A program made the position numbers and the translations under genes. From UBA9547 sp043769845 (GTDB lineage Bacteria; Bacteroidota; Bacteroidia; Cytophagales; UBA9547), in NCBI GenBank assembly GCA_043769845.1, contig JAYVIX010000370.1, positions 1 through 14,209 of the forward strand: 14,209 nucleotides of DNA, read 5' to 3'. Below, piece by piece: positions 8,158-14,209 of this stretch. Under the pieces are notes generated by a model that was not told where the DNA came from, did no database searches, and was given only the letters and a program-made list of their open reading frames with translations. Numbering within the stretch: the stretch's first letter is position 1; every line of letters starts with the position of its first letter.

Positions 8158-8242
8158 TCACCTACAAAAACGAAGCCATGCAAAATAGTATCCAGCGAAT
8201 CGTAGATTTTATTGAATTTAGGGATTTCGCAGATTTTGGACA

Positions 8243-8267
8243 CTATTTTGATTTTTTTTCAAAATAG
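8243..8267. terminator. Possible weak terminator after maeB
   Basis: CTATTTTGA (8243-8251) and TCAAAATAG (8259-8267) form a perfect 9-bp stem with a loop of seven T. It lies 85 bases after the maeB stop. The stem is AT-rich and only an interrupted T-rich stretch follows, so termination strength is doubtful. The hairpin also overlaps the -33 and spacer of the candidate promoter at 8248-8278, and so might instead be a control element. Confidence 0.3.
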
Positions 8268-8278
8268 ATTTAATATTG
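8248..8278 (+). promoter_or_regulatory. Near-consensus Bacteroidota promoter facing the MCGINGF frame
   Basis: TTG at 8248-8250 is followed after 20 bases by TAATATTG (8271-8278), one base away from TAnnTTTG. It points toward the ATG at 8295, 16 bases further on, the same layout as the promoter before the TonB receptor. AT-rich sequence makes chance matches likely. Confidence 0.3.
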
Positions 8279-8294
8279 CTTTTTACAGAAAAAA

Positions 8295-8384
8295 ATGTGT
8301 GGGATCAATGGATTCCTACTAGGCAAACTTGTACAGACCAGCAACTGGAGGATGTTTTTGGCAATTATTTTTATAAAAAAATAA
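8295..8384 (+). pseudogene. Possible 5' remnant of an asparagine-synthetase-like (Ntn amidotransferase) gene
   Basis: A frame of 29 codons plus stop starts at ATG 8295 and reads MCGINGFLLGKLVQTSNW before losing any likeness to a protein family. MCGINGF is the typical opening of glutamine-hydrolysing asparagine synthetases and related class II amidotransferases, in which Cys2 is the nucleophile after Met removal. A near-consensus promoter lies 16 bases upstream. None of the later family motifs (such as the HRGPD segment) occurs in any frame of the spacer, so at most the first ten or so codons survive. The alternative is coincidence: the match is short, seven residues, and no alignment could be run. 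Confidence 0.3.
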
Positions 8385-8386
8385 TT
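8363..8386. terminator. AT-only hairpin, possible bidirectional terminator
   Basis: AATTATTTTT (8363-8372) and AAAAATAATT (8377-8386) form a 10-bp stem with a 4-base loop, followed by TTT. The flanks GGCA (8360-8363) and TGCC (8391-8394) can also pair if TTTTC (8386-8390) is bulged out, which would strengthen the structure. It sits between convergent genes, where a shared terminator is expected, but the stem contains no G-C pair. Confidence 0.35.
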
Positions 8387-8396
8387 TTTCTGCCTT

Positions 8397-8457
8397 TGTT
8401 GGTGTTCTCCACAAAAATGGTTTTGGCAAAGAAGCTGTTGGCGAAAACACCAACAGC
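8397..8457. repeat. Overlapping dyads downstream of hemE
   Basis: Two mutually exclusive stems share the same right arm. One is an inner hairpin of GCTGTTGG (8434-8441) with CCAACAGC (8450-8457) and an 8-base loop. The other is an outer pairing of TGTTGGTGTT (8397-8406) with AACACCAACA (8446-8455). Read on the minus strand, the inner hairpin starts 14 bases after the hemE stop and is followed by TTCTTT, so it may act as the hemE terminator. The element is more GC-rich than the rest of the spacer, and its form fits a dispersed palindromic repeat. Confidence 0.45.
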
Positions 8458-8471
8458 GACAGGAATAAAAC

Positions 8472-9500
8472 CTAAGTGCTATATTCTTTGACCGTATCAA
8501 TAAAACATTTCACTTTATCTGCGTCAATATCAGGATAAACACCATGGCCTAGGTTAGCAATGTGTTTGGTTCTGCCAAAAGCTTGTAGCATTTTCTTTGT
8601 TTCGCTTTTGATGTTGTCGAACGAAGAATAAAGTAACGCAGGATCCATATTTCCTTGAAGTACTTTGCTTGGCCCTACTTGGCTACGGCTCCATTCGGGC
8701 GACATATTCCAGTCTAGGCCTACTACTTGACAAGGGAAGTTTTCAAAATCTTTCAAAGAGAAAAAAGCACCTTTTGGGAACACTACCACAGGTACTTCTG
8801 TGATGGCTTCGCAAATCTGGCGGATGTACGGCATGGCATACAACTGGTAGTGTGCAGGCGAAAGAATACCAGCCCAACTGTCAAACAATTGTACAATGTT
8901 TACACCTGCTGTAATTTGGTCTTTCAAATAAGCGATGGTAGAATCGGTAATCATCTGCATGAATCGGTGCGAAAATGCAGGCGAATTATAAAGTAGCGAT
9001 CGTGGAACCGAAAATGTTTTTGAGCCTGAACCTTCGGTCATGTAGGCAAAAATAGTCCAAGGCGCACCAGCGAAACCGAAAAGAGGCACACGTCCGTTCA
9101 ATTCTTTTTTTGCCAGTTTTATTGCATCGGTCACATAGCTATAGTCGTTCATCGAGCTAATGTGCAGCCTGTCCAAATCGGCTTCGGTACGGATGGTCTC
9201 TGGAAACCAAGGGCCACGTTTTTCTTGCATTTCGTAAGGCAAGCCCATTGCTTCGGGGATTACCAAAATATCAGAAAAAATAATGGCGGCATCAACTCCT
9301 AGAATATCAACAGGTTGTATGGTTACCTCGGCTGCAAATTCAGGATTTTTTACAAACTCTACGAAATCTTTTGCTTTTTCTCGAACTGCACGATATTCGG
9401 GCAAAATTCGTCCCGCTTGTCGCATTACCCAAACGGGCGTACGTTCTGTTTTTTGACCTAAAGCTGCTCGGATTAAAAGATCGTTTTTAAGGGATTCCAT
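8472..9500 (-). CDS. hemE: Uroporphyrinogen decarboxylase
   Basis: HemE removes the four acetate carboxyl groups of uroporphyrinogen III to make coproporphyrinogen III in cytoplasmic haem synthesis. The 342 residues are the normal length. VWVMRQAGR (23-31) contains the substrate-binding Arg27 and Arg31, equivalent to human Arg37 and Arg41. FSDILV holds the essential Asp77 (human Asp86). Tyr153 (FAYMTEGSG) and Ser208 (FDSWAG) match human Tyr164 and Ser219. NLGHG contains His319 (human His339). The first signature reads GRILPEY rather than the more common GRYLPEY, a change next to but not at a catalytic residue. The ATG at 9500-9498 gives the standard N-terminus. It follows kup in the same direction after 75 bases of heptamer repeat. 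No promoter is visible there, so read-through from kup is plausible. Confidence 0.97.
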   Translation of the reverse strand: MESLKNDLLIRAALGQKTERTPVWVMRQAGRILPEYRAVREKAKDFVEFVKNPEFAAEVTIQPVDILGVDAAIIFSDILVIPEAMGLPYEMQEKRGPWFPETIRTEADLDRLHISSMNDYSYVTDAIKLAKKELNGRVPLFGFAGAPWTIFAYMTEGSGSKTFSVPRSLLYNSPAFSHRFMQMITDSTIAYLKDQITAGVNIVQLFDSWAGILSPAHYQLYAMPYIRQICEAITEVPVVVFPKGAFFSLKDFENFPCQVVGLDWNMSPEWSRSQVGPSKVLQGNMDPALLYSSFDNIKSETKKMLQAFGRTKHIANLGHGVYPDIDADKVKCFIDTVKEYST

Positions 9501-9512
9501 TTTTAGTAGTTT

Positions 9513-9575
9513 TAGTTCGTAGTCTTTAGTTCGTAGTTTTAGCTAGTCGAACAAGGAACTACGAACAAGGAACAA
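9513..9575. repeat. Nine in-phase heptanucleotides between kup and hemE, arranged as an inverted pair of blocks
   Basis: The 63 bases divide exactly into nine 7-base units. Units 1-4 (9513-9540) are of the type TAGTTCG/TAGTNTT. Unit 5 (9541-9547) is AGCTAGT. Units 6-9 (9548-9575) alternate CGAACAA and GGAACNA. On the opposite strand units 6-9 read TTGTTCS or TAGTTCC, the same consensus TWGTTCS as the left block, so the two blocks face each other. Within each block a 12-13-base direct repeat recurs with period 14. GTTCGTAGTT (9529-9538) pairs perfectly with AACTACGAAC (9557-9566) around an 18-base loop. The array abuts the kup stop codon at 9576. Confidence 0.8.
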
Positions 9576-11534
9576 TTATGAATAAACACGGTGAAGTGTC
9601 ATGTCGCCAACTGGTTTGATGATGAGGGGAACTTGTTCGACAGTGACCATGCTTGAGTCGAGTCCAAACCATTTTTCTTCGGAATTTGCTTTTTCTTTTA
9701 TGAAAAAATATGCATCCATTACAAGTTGTTCCATGATTGGAAGATCGTTTTCGTAACTCAGGAATTTCTCAATCACGACAAAACGGAAATCACCCGCTAC
9801 ATTTTTGCGATTGAGCGAGTCGTATCGGCTTGTGATGTCTACTTCTTTGCTCGCAACCAATTCTTGTACTGCTTTGCGGAAGAAGAGATTAATTCTGTTT
9901 TCAACCCTAAAACCAAGACGGAACGTGATTTTGATAACGTCTTGCGGAACCAAAATATCGACTTTATAATCCATCGTGTACGGTTCGTCCGTCACGTCCA
10001 CATGCACAAACCAGTAAATATCAGCACGTTTGGGTTGTTTTTGCAGGATAGAATAAATGATTTTGTTTTCGATTTCGTCCGTCCTATTTGCGCCCGACAT
10101 GAAGATAAGATTGGTCGCATATTTGGGAATCGAATTATCAACACTCAGTTCTTTTAGGATGTCGTAATAGTCTTTCAGTTTTACATATTCAGTCAAGCGG
10201 TTTTTGATCGAAGTAGCTTTGTACCAAATCCACATGATGGCGAAAATGCAAATTCCGATAAACAAACTTACCCAACCGCCATGGGTGAATTTTGTCAAGT
10301 TGGCGATCAAGAACGACATTTCGATCGAAAGGTAAATGAGTAAAAGTACGACTGCTATGACTGTCGGGACTTTCTTTGTTTTGACATAAAAGTAGAGTAA
10401 GAAGGTGGTCATCAACATAGTTAACGTCACAGAAAGACCATAAGCTGCTTCCATGTGAGCCGATTCTTTGAAATACAAGACTACACCAATACAACCAGCC
10501 AGCAATACCCAATTGACACTAGGTACATACAATTGACCTTTGTGAATGGAGGGAAATACAATTTTGACACGAGGCCAAAGACTTAGACGTACTGCTTCGC
10601 TAATAAGTGTAAACGAGCCAGTGATAAGTGCCTGACTAGCAATGATGGCCGCCAAAGTAGCGATGATAATTCCTGGTATCAAAAACCATTCGGGCATGAC
10701 CGCATAAAAAGTTTTAGTAGAGATCACTTTGCCTACTACATTCGGGCTTAGTAGATAAGCTCCTTGTCCAAAATAACTGAGAACCAGACATGTTTTTACA
10801 AAAATCCAACTGACACGTATGTTTTTTCTGCCACAATGGCCAAGGTCTGAATACAAAGCTTCCGCACCTGTGGTACAAAGAAAAACAGCACCCAATAACC
10901 AATAACCTTCTGGGCGTTCGACCAAAAGACGATACGCATAAACGGGGTTTATTGCCTCGAATATACTAGGCATGAGCATAATTTGGTTCATGCCTAGGAC
11001 GGCCAACATGCCAAACCAAAGCATCATGATAGGGCCAAAAAACCAACCTACTTTTTTAGTTCCAAATCGTTGAACAAGAAATATACCAATCAGGATACAG
11101 ATAACAATCGGAACGGTCTTGATTTCAGGATTATAGATTTGCAAACCTTCTACTGCCGAAGAAATGGAAAGTGGCGGTGTGATGATTCCATCGGCCAAAA
11201 GTGCGGCTCCACCAATCATGGCAGGAAGTACCAATCCTTTGTATTTTCTTCTGATTAAGGCATATAGCGAAAATATTCCACCTTCCCCGTTGTTATCAGC
11301 ACGAAGGGTGAAGATCACGTATTTTACTGTTGTTTGAAGCGTAAGCGTCCAAAAAACGCAAGACAAACCACCCAAAACGAGCTCTCGGCTCACGATAGAT
11401 TTGCCCATAATGGCGTCCATTACATAAAGCGGAGACGTGCCGATGTCGCCATAAATGATTCCTAAGGTAATTAAAAGACCTCCGTAACTTAATTTGTCGA
11501 ATTTGGAGTGGTCGTGTTTGTCTAAATTTCCCAT
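9576..11534 (-). CDS. kup: Low-affinity potassium uptake protein, KUP/HAK/KT family
   Basis: An inner-membrane K+ (probably K+/H+) symporter of 652 residues with about 12 membrane segments across residues 17-440, then a cytoplasmic C-terminal domain from about 445 to 652. Family signatures are clear: YGDIGTSPLY (28-37), ADNNGEGGIFSLYAL (79-93), ADGIITPPLSISSAVEGL (114-131) and TGAEALYSDLGHCGRKNIR (222-240). Acidic residues in these segments correspond to those required for K+ transport in E. coli Kup. The ATG at 11534-11532 lies 5 bases after the pdxA stop, so the two are almost certainly co-transcribed, though no functional link between vitamin B6 synthesis and K+ uptake is evident. The stop codon directly adjoins the heptamer repeat. 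Length and motifs are complete, and nothing suggests damage. Confidence 0.96.
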   Translation of the reverse strand: MGNLDKHDHSKFDKLSYGGLLITLGIIYGDIGTSPLYVMDAIMGKSIVSRELVLGGLSCVFWTLTLQTTVKYVIFTLRADNNGEGGIFSLYALIRRKYKGLVLPAMIGGAALLADGIITPPLSISSAVEGLQIYNPEIKTVPIVICILIGIFLVQRFGTKKVGWFFGPIMMLWFGMLAVLGMNQIMLMPSIFEAINPVYAYRLLVERPEGYWLLGAVFLCTTGAEALYSDLGHCGRKNIRVSWIFVKTCLVLSYFGQGAYLLSPNVVGKVISTKTFYAVMPEWFLIPGIIIATLAAIIASQALITGSFTLISEAVRLSLWPRVKIVFPSIHKGQLYVPSVNWVLLAGCIGVVLYFKESAHMEAAYGLSVTLTMLMTTFLLYFYVKTKKVPTVIAVVLLLIYLSIEMSFLIANLTKFTHGGWVSLFIGICIFAIMWIWYKATSIKNRLTEYVKLKDYYDILKELSVDNSIPKYATNLIFMSGANRTDEIENKIIYSILQKQPKRADIYWFVHVDVTDEPYTMDYKVDILVPQDVIKITFRLGFRVENRINLFFRKAVQELVASKEVDITSRYDSLNRKNVAGDFRFVVIEKFLSYENDLPIMEQLVMDAYFFIKEKANSEEKWFGLDSSMVTVEQVPLIIKPVGDMTLHRVYS

Positions 11535-11539
11535 TTTGA

Positions 11540-12580
11540 TTATGAAATTACTAGTTCGCCTTTACGTGCTTTTACCAATTGCAATGCCAAATATACTGCT
11601 TCTCTGAATGAACTTTCGTTTGCTTTGTTTTTGCCAGCGATGTCGTAGGCAGTGCCATGGTCGGGGCTGGTTCTAATTTTGGGAAAACCTGCCGAAAAAT
11701 TCACGCCTGTATCAAACGCCATTGCTTTGAAAGGAATCAAACCTTGGTCGTGGTACATGGCCAATACAGCATCAAATTTTTTGTACGTTTCTTTGCCAAA
11801 AAATCCATCAGCAGGATAAGGGCCAGAAATCAATTTTCCTTTTTCGCGCAATTCGTTAATAAATGGTTTGATCACGTTTATTTCTTCGTTGCCCAAAAGT
11901 CCGTCTTCGCCAGCATGTGGGTTGAGACCCAAAACGGCAATTTTCGGTTTGCCTATTCCAAAATCATTTTTCAGACTTTCTTCCAAAATATGAAGTTTGG
12001 TAGCAAGTAGCTCTTTTGTAATCGCTTGACTGACTTGACTCAGTGGGATATGATCGGTCGCAACACCAAATTTTAGATTGCCGCTCACGAACGTCATCAG
12101 ATAATCTTTTGCTTTAAAAGCATCAGCCAAATAATCGGTATGTCCCATGAATTTGAAGTCATCGCTTTGCATGTTATTTTTATTGATCGGAGCAGTTATC
12201 AAAGCCTCAATCACTCCTTCTTTCAAATCTTGAGTGGCGAGTTTGAGAGAAAGTAAGGCATATTTTCCTGCAGTTTGGGTGTCTTTTCCTGGCTCGATCA
12301 GAGAATCTTCGTCCCAGCAATTGATGACATTCAGGCGTTTGAGGTGTTTTTCTGAAATGTCTTTGATGTTTTGGTAATGAAACTCTTCGAGGTTGTAAAG
12401 CTTTTTATAATAATTCAATACACGACTCGATCCGTATAGAACAGGTGTGCAAAATTTGAAAATACGATTGTCAGTGAATGTTTTTATGATAATTTCCGGT
12501 CCTACACCATTGAAATCGCCCAAACTTATTCCTATGATTGGTTTTTCTGGATTATACTTTTCTTGTTGTTGTACTTCCAT
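11540..12580 (-). CDS. pdxA: 4-hydroxythreonine-4-phosphate dehydrogenase
   Basis: PdxA oxidises 4-phosphohydroxy-L-threonine in the DXP-dependent route to pyridoxal phosphate, giving the amino-ketone that PdxJ condenses with deoxyxylulose phosphate. The 346 residues include the N-terminal GISLGDFNGVGPEI (17-30) and the substrate-site GHTDYLA (146-152). The metal-binding histidines are His177 (ATDHIPL), His222 (NPHAGEDGLLG) and His277 (MYHDQGLIPFK), equivalent to E. coli His166, His211 and His266. The C-terminal stretch FSAGFPKIRTSPDHGTAYDIAG (295-316) is also typical. The start at 12580-12578 adds a short polar leader (MEVQQQEKYNPEK) before the first strand, as is common in Bacteroidota. It lies 31 bases downstream of the aminopeptidase stop and 5 bases upstream of kup, in the same direction. 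No separate promoter is visible in the 31-base gap. Confidence 0.96.
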   Translation of the reverse strand: MEVQQQEKYNPEKPIIGISLGDFNGVGPEIIIKTFTDNRIFKFCTPVLYGSSRVLNYYKKLYNLEEFHYQNIKDISEKHLKRLNVINCWDEDSLIEPGKDTQTAGKYALLSLKLATQDLKEGVIEALITAPINKNNMQSDDFKFMGHTDYLADAFKAKDYLMTFVSGNLKFGVATDHIPLSQVSQAITKELLATKLHILEESLKNDFGIGKPKIAVLGLNPHAGEDGLLGNEEINVIKPFINELREKGKLISGPYPADGFFGKETYKKFDAVLAMYHDQGLIPFKAMAFDTGVNFSAGFPKIRTSPDHGTAYDIAGKNKANESSFREAVYLALQLVKARKGELVIS

Positions 12581-12611
12581 TTTTTGGAGAAATAGATATA
12601 GAATTTTATTG

Positions 12612-14066
12612 TTAAGCCTTCAATAATAAATAGTTATAGAGTAATCGTATTCCAACGCCAGTGCCGCCTTTGCCACGATAGCTTTCTTTGGTGTGCAGAA
12701 AAGCAGTAGCCGCAATATCCAAATGCAACCAAGGATAACTGACAAAATGTTCCAAAAATTTTCCAGCCGAAATAGCACCCGAATCGCTCCCACCAAGGTT
12801 TTTGAGGTCGGCAATATCAGATACTAAATAGGTATCATATTCCTCCCATAGGGGGAATTCGACCAAACGTTCGTGCACTTGCATCGATACTGCTTCTATC
12901 TCTTTTTTTACTTCTTCAGAAGCGGTTCCCATATACACGATTCCTTTGTTGCCTATCGAAGCTACTGCACTTCCTGTTAGTGTCGCAATATCAATCGCTA
13001 GTTCGGGCTCGTATTGGCTGGCGTAGGACAGGGCATCTGCCAAAATCATACGGCCTTCAGCATCCGTATTTAGTATTTCGACCGTTTTGCCATTGTGCAT
13101 CGTCACCACATCGCCTGGTGTGATGGCGTTTCCATCTGGGCGGTTTTCGGTGGCAGGTATCAAACCAATTACATGTAGCGGAACGTCATTGTCGGCCAGT
13201 ACACAAATTGTGCCGATTACCGTAGCAGCTCCTGCCATGTCGCATTTCATAAAATCCATGCTATTGGCGGTCGGTTTCAGACTTAGGCCGCCCGTATCGT
13301 ACACCACGCCTTTTCCTACCAATACAATGGGTTTGGCGTTTTTGGCGTTTTTGGGTTTGTGTTCCAAAATAGTAAAAGTGGGAGGATTTGGGCTACCAAG
13401 ATTGATCGCCAATAGTCCGCCCATTTTCAATTCTTTGATTTTTTCTTTGTCGAAAACTGTGACGTTGAATCCTTTTTCTGCGCCAAGTTCTACCGTTTTT
13501 TGTGCCAAATCCTCAGCCGTAAGACTGATTAGAGGTTCATTGACCAAATCACGAGCAATACAAACGGCTTTACAGAGATTCTGAAGCTCCTCAATTTGTT
13601 TTTCAGAAACCGTTTTCGAGTAGATTTCAATCACTTGTAGATTACTTTCTTTCTTTTCCGATTTGTATTTCTGAAACGAATAGGTCGAAAGAAAAAGGCC
13701 TTCGATAAAAGCCAAAGTGATCAAAGGATCGTTTTGGGCATCGTAAATGCGGGTATAAGTGGCATTTTCTTTGGCCATCATATCGTACACATCCGAGCTG
13801 GCCATCCTTATTTTCTCCAGATTTGTAACTCCTTCTTTTATTTGGCTTTTGATGGCTACCGAAAGTACAGGCCAGCTTTTCAGGACGGCAATGTGTTCTT
13901 TTTCGAATTTTTTTGTGATATAATTCGACTCTTCTGTCGTGTATAAATGGGAATACGAAGAAGCTTTCGGTAAAAGTGAGATTCCTTCGGAAAGCAATTG
14001 CTCAGGAAGGCCGTGGACGAGGCGTATTTGCACGTATAAATTTTTTCGATCGAGCAAATTTACCAT
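12612..14066 (-). CDS. pepA: Leucyl aminopeptidase, peptidase family M17
   Basis: A cytosolic, usually hexameric dinuclear-metal aminopeptidase that frees N-terminal residues from peptides in protein turnover. Of 484 residues, about 1-160 are the variable N-terminal domain and about 165-484 the catalytic domain. Every expected active-site residue can be placed: Lys252 and Asp257 (VGKGVVYDTGG), Lys264 (LSLKP), Asp276 (KCDMAGAA), and Asp335, Glu337 and Arg339 in the M17 signature NTDAEGR (333-339). One extra residue lies between Lys264 and Asp276 compared with the bovine enzyme. The ATG at 14066-14064 begins the first strand directly. No TAnnTTTG promoter stands out upstream, but a terminator at 14146-14176 isolates the gene from whatever lies to the right, so it is probably first in the pepA-pdxA-kup(-hemE) unit. 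E. coli PepA also binds DNA in Xer recombination, but nothing here indicates that role. Confidence 0.95.
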   Translation of the reverse strand: MVNLLDRKNLYVQIRLVHGLPEQLLSEGISLLPKASSYSHLYTTEESNYITKKFEKEHIAVLKSWPVLSVAIKSQIKEGVTNLEKIRMASSDVYDMMAKENATYTRIYDAQNDPLITLAFIEGLFLSTYSFQKYKSEKKESNLQVIEIYSKTVSEKQIEELQNLCKAVCIARDLVNEPLISLTAEDLAQKTVELGAEKGFNVTVFDKEKIKELKMGGLLAINLGSPNPPTFTILEHKPKNAKNAKPIVLVGKGVVYDTGGLSLKPTANSMDFMKCDMAGAATVIGTICVLADNDVPLHVIGLIPATENRPDGNAITPGDVVTMHNGKTVEILNTDAEGRMILADALSYASQYEPELAIDIATLTGSAVASIGNKGIVYMGTASEEVKKEIEAVSMQVHERLVEFPLWEEYDTYLVSDIADLKNLGGSDSGAISAGKFLEHFVSYPWLHLDIAATAFLHTKESYRGKGGTGVGIRLLYNYLLLKA

Positions 14067-14145
14067 TCGTGTACGACTATTGATAATTGATGTTCATTTT
14101 TTTGAGAATTAGTACTCTTTAATTTCATTGAGCTTGAACTAAACA

Positions 14146-14176
14146 AAAAATGACCCGAAGGTTTCGGGTCATTTTT
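14146..14176. terminator. Strong bidirectional-type terminator upstream of pepA
   Basis: TGACCCGAA (14151-14159) pairs with TTCGGGTCA (14163-14171), and five flanking A-T pairs extend the stem to 14 bp with a 3-base loop (GGT). A runs on the left and T runs on the right make it functional in either direction. No plus-strand gene ends nearby, so it most likely terminates a minus-strand gene beyond the right edge. A minus-strand stop (TGA) is possible at 14204-14202. Confidence 0.85.
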
Positions 14177-14209
14177 ATAAAAAGGTTTAAAAGCAAAAAG
14201 CTCATTTCT

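Larger units (their letters stand above)
8158..8471. other. Convergent spacer between maeB and hemE
   Basis: This 314-base non-coding stretch lies between two genes that face each other. It holds an AT-rich hairpin (8243-8267), a near-consensus plus-strand promoter (8248-8278), a 29-codon frame beginning MCGINGF (8295-8384), an AT hairpin (8363-8386) and a set of overlapping GC-richer dyads (8397-8457). A 29-codon ATG frame at 8178-8267 and two 71-76-codon frames on opposite strands show no family resemblance. The density of dyads and the possible gene remnant suggest a decayed or rearranged stretch rather than a simple terminator gap. Confidence 0.6.

Noticed and set aside
8178..8267. 29-codon frame MQNSIQRIVDFIEF... 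right after maeB
   Set aside because: It looks somewhat protein-like, but it is short, rich in Phe/Asp from AT-rich DNA, and matches nothing I recognise. It ends inside a hairpin.
8270..8500. Overlapping frames on both strands of 71-76 codons in the maeB-hemE spacer
   Set aside because: Both have compositions typical of translated non-coding DNA and overlap the hairpins and the end of hemE.
8510..9430. HemE signature variant GRILPEY as a sign of lost function
   Set aside because: All catalytic and substrate-binding residues are present; the Ile lies beside the conserved Arg and is a plausible lineage variant.
13087..13584. 165-codon plus-strand frame opposite pepA
   Set aside because: Antisense shadow of the M17 catalytic domain, with no signal, promoter or motif of its own.
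14061..14209. Minus-strand frame open from the right edge to a TAA next to the pepA start
   Set aside because: It would read straight through a strong terminator hairpin and looks non-coding. A neighbouring gene more likely ends near 14202.
1..14209. CRISPR array, tRNA/rRNA, insertion sequence, prophage, toxin-antitoxin or defence genes
   Set aside because: None is visible on either strand. The only repeats are the short palindromes and heptamers described.

Overview
The window looks like ordinary core genome of a Bacteroidota bacterium, most likely of the Cytophagales or a related lineage. That placement is an inference from gene content and promoter style. The evidence is a TonB-dependent receptor with an N-terminal carboxypeptidase-regulatory-like domain next to a DUF4249 lipoprotein, a bacillithiol-synthesis gene (bshC), a malic enzyme fused to a phosphotransacetylase-like domain, AT-rich spacers without strong Shine-Dalgarno sequences, and a promoter of the Bacteroidota type (TTG, 18-base spacer, TAnnTTTG). 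No rRNA, tRNA, CRISPR array, transposase, phage gene or toxin-antitoxin pair is visible.

Layout, plus strand: the 3' part of a beta-lactamase-fold serine hydrolase (1-729), a strong hairpin terminator (757-789) and a second, separate hairpin (801-837). Then comes a promoter with an overlapping 9-bp inverted repeat (863-898), followed by a tightly packed unit: TonB-dependent receptor (919-3291), DUF4249 lipoprotein (3298-4221) and bshC (4224-5738, TTG start). A 160-base spacer with heptanucleotide repeats precedes maeB (5899-8157). A 314-base spacer (8158-8471) separates maeB from the minus-strand genes. It holds several dyads and a short reading frame starting MCGINGF, which resembles the first residues of glutamine-hydrolysing asparagine synthetases.

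Layout, minus strand, in order of transcription: an M17 leucyl aminopeptidase (14066-12612), pdxA (12580-11540), kup (11534-9576) and hemE (9500-8472). pepA, pdxA and kup are closely spaced (31 and 5 bases). The kup-hemE spacer contains nine in-phase heptanucleotides arranged as an inverted pair of blocks. A bidirectional-looking terminator (14146-14176) upstream of pepA probably ends a gene that lies to the right of the window.

The genes serve nutrient import across the outer membrane, low-molecular-weight thiol synthesis, C4/C3 carbon balance, haem and pyridoxal phosphate synthesis, potassium uptake and peptide turnover. I see no convincing new multigene system. The points most worth a second look are in the spacers: two unrelated heptamer repeats, the asparagine-synthetase-like gene start, and the palindrome over the receptor promoter.
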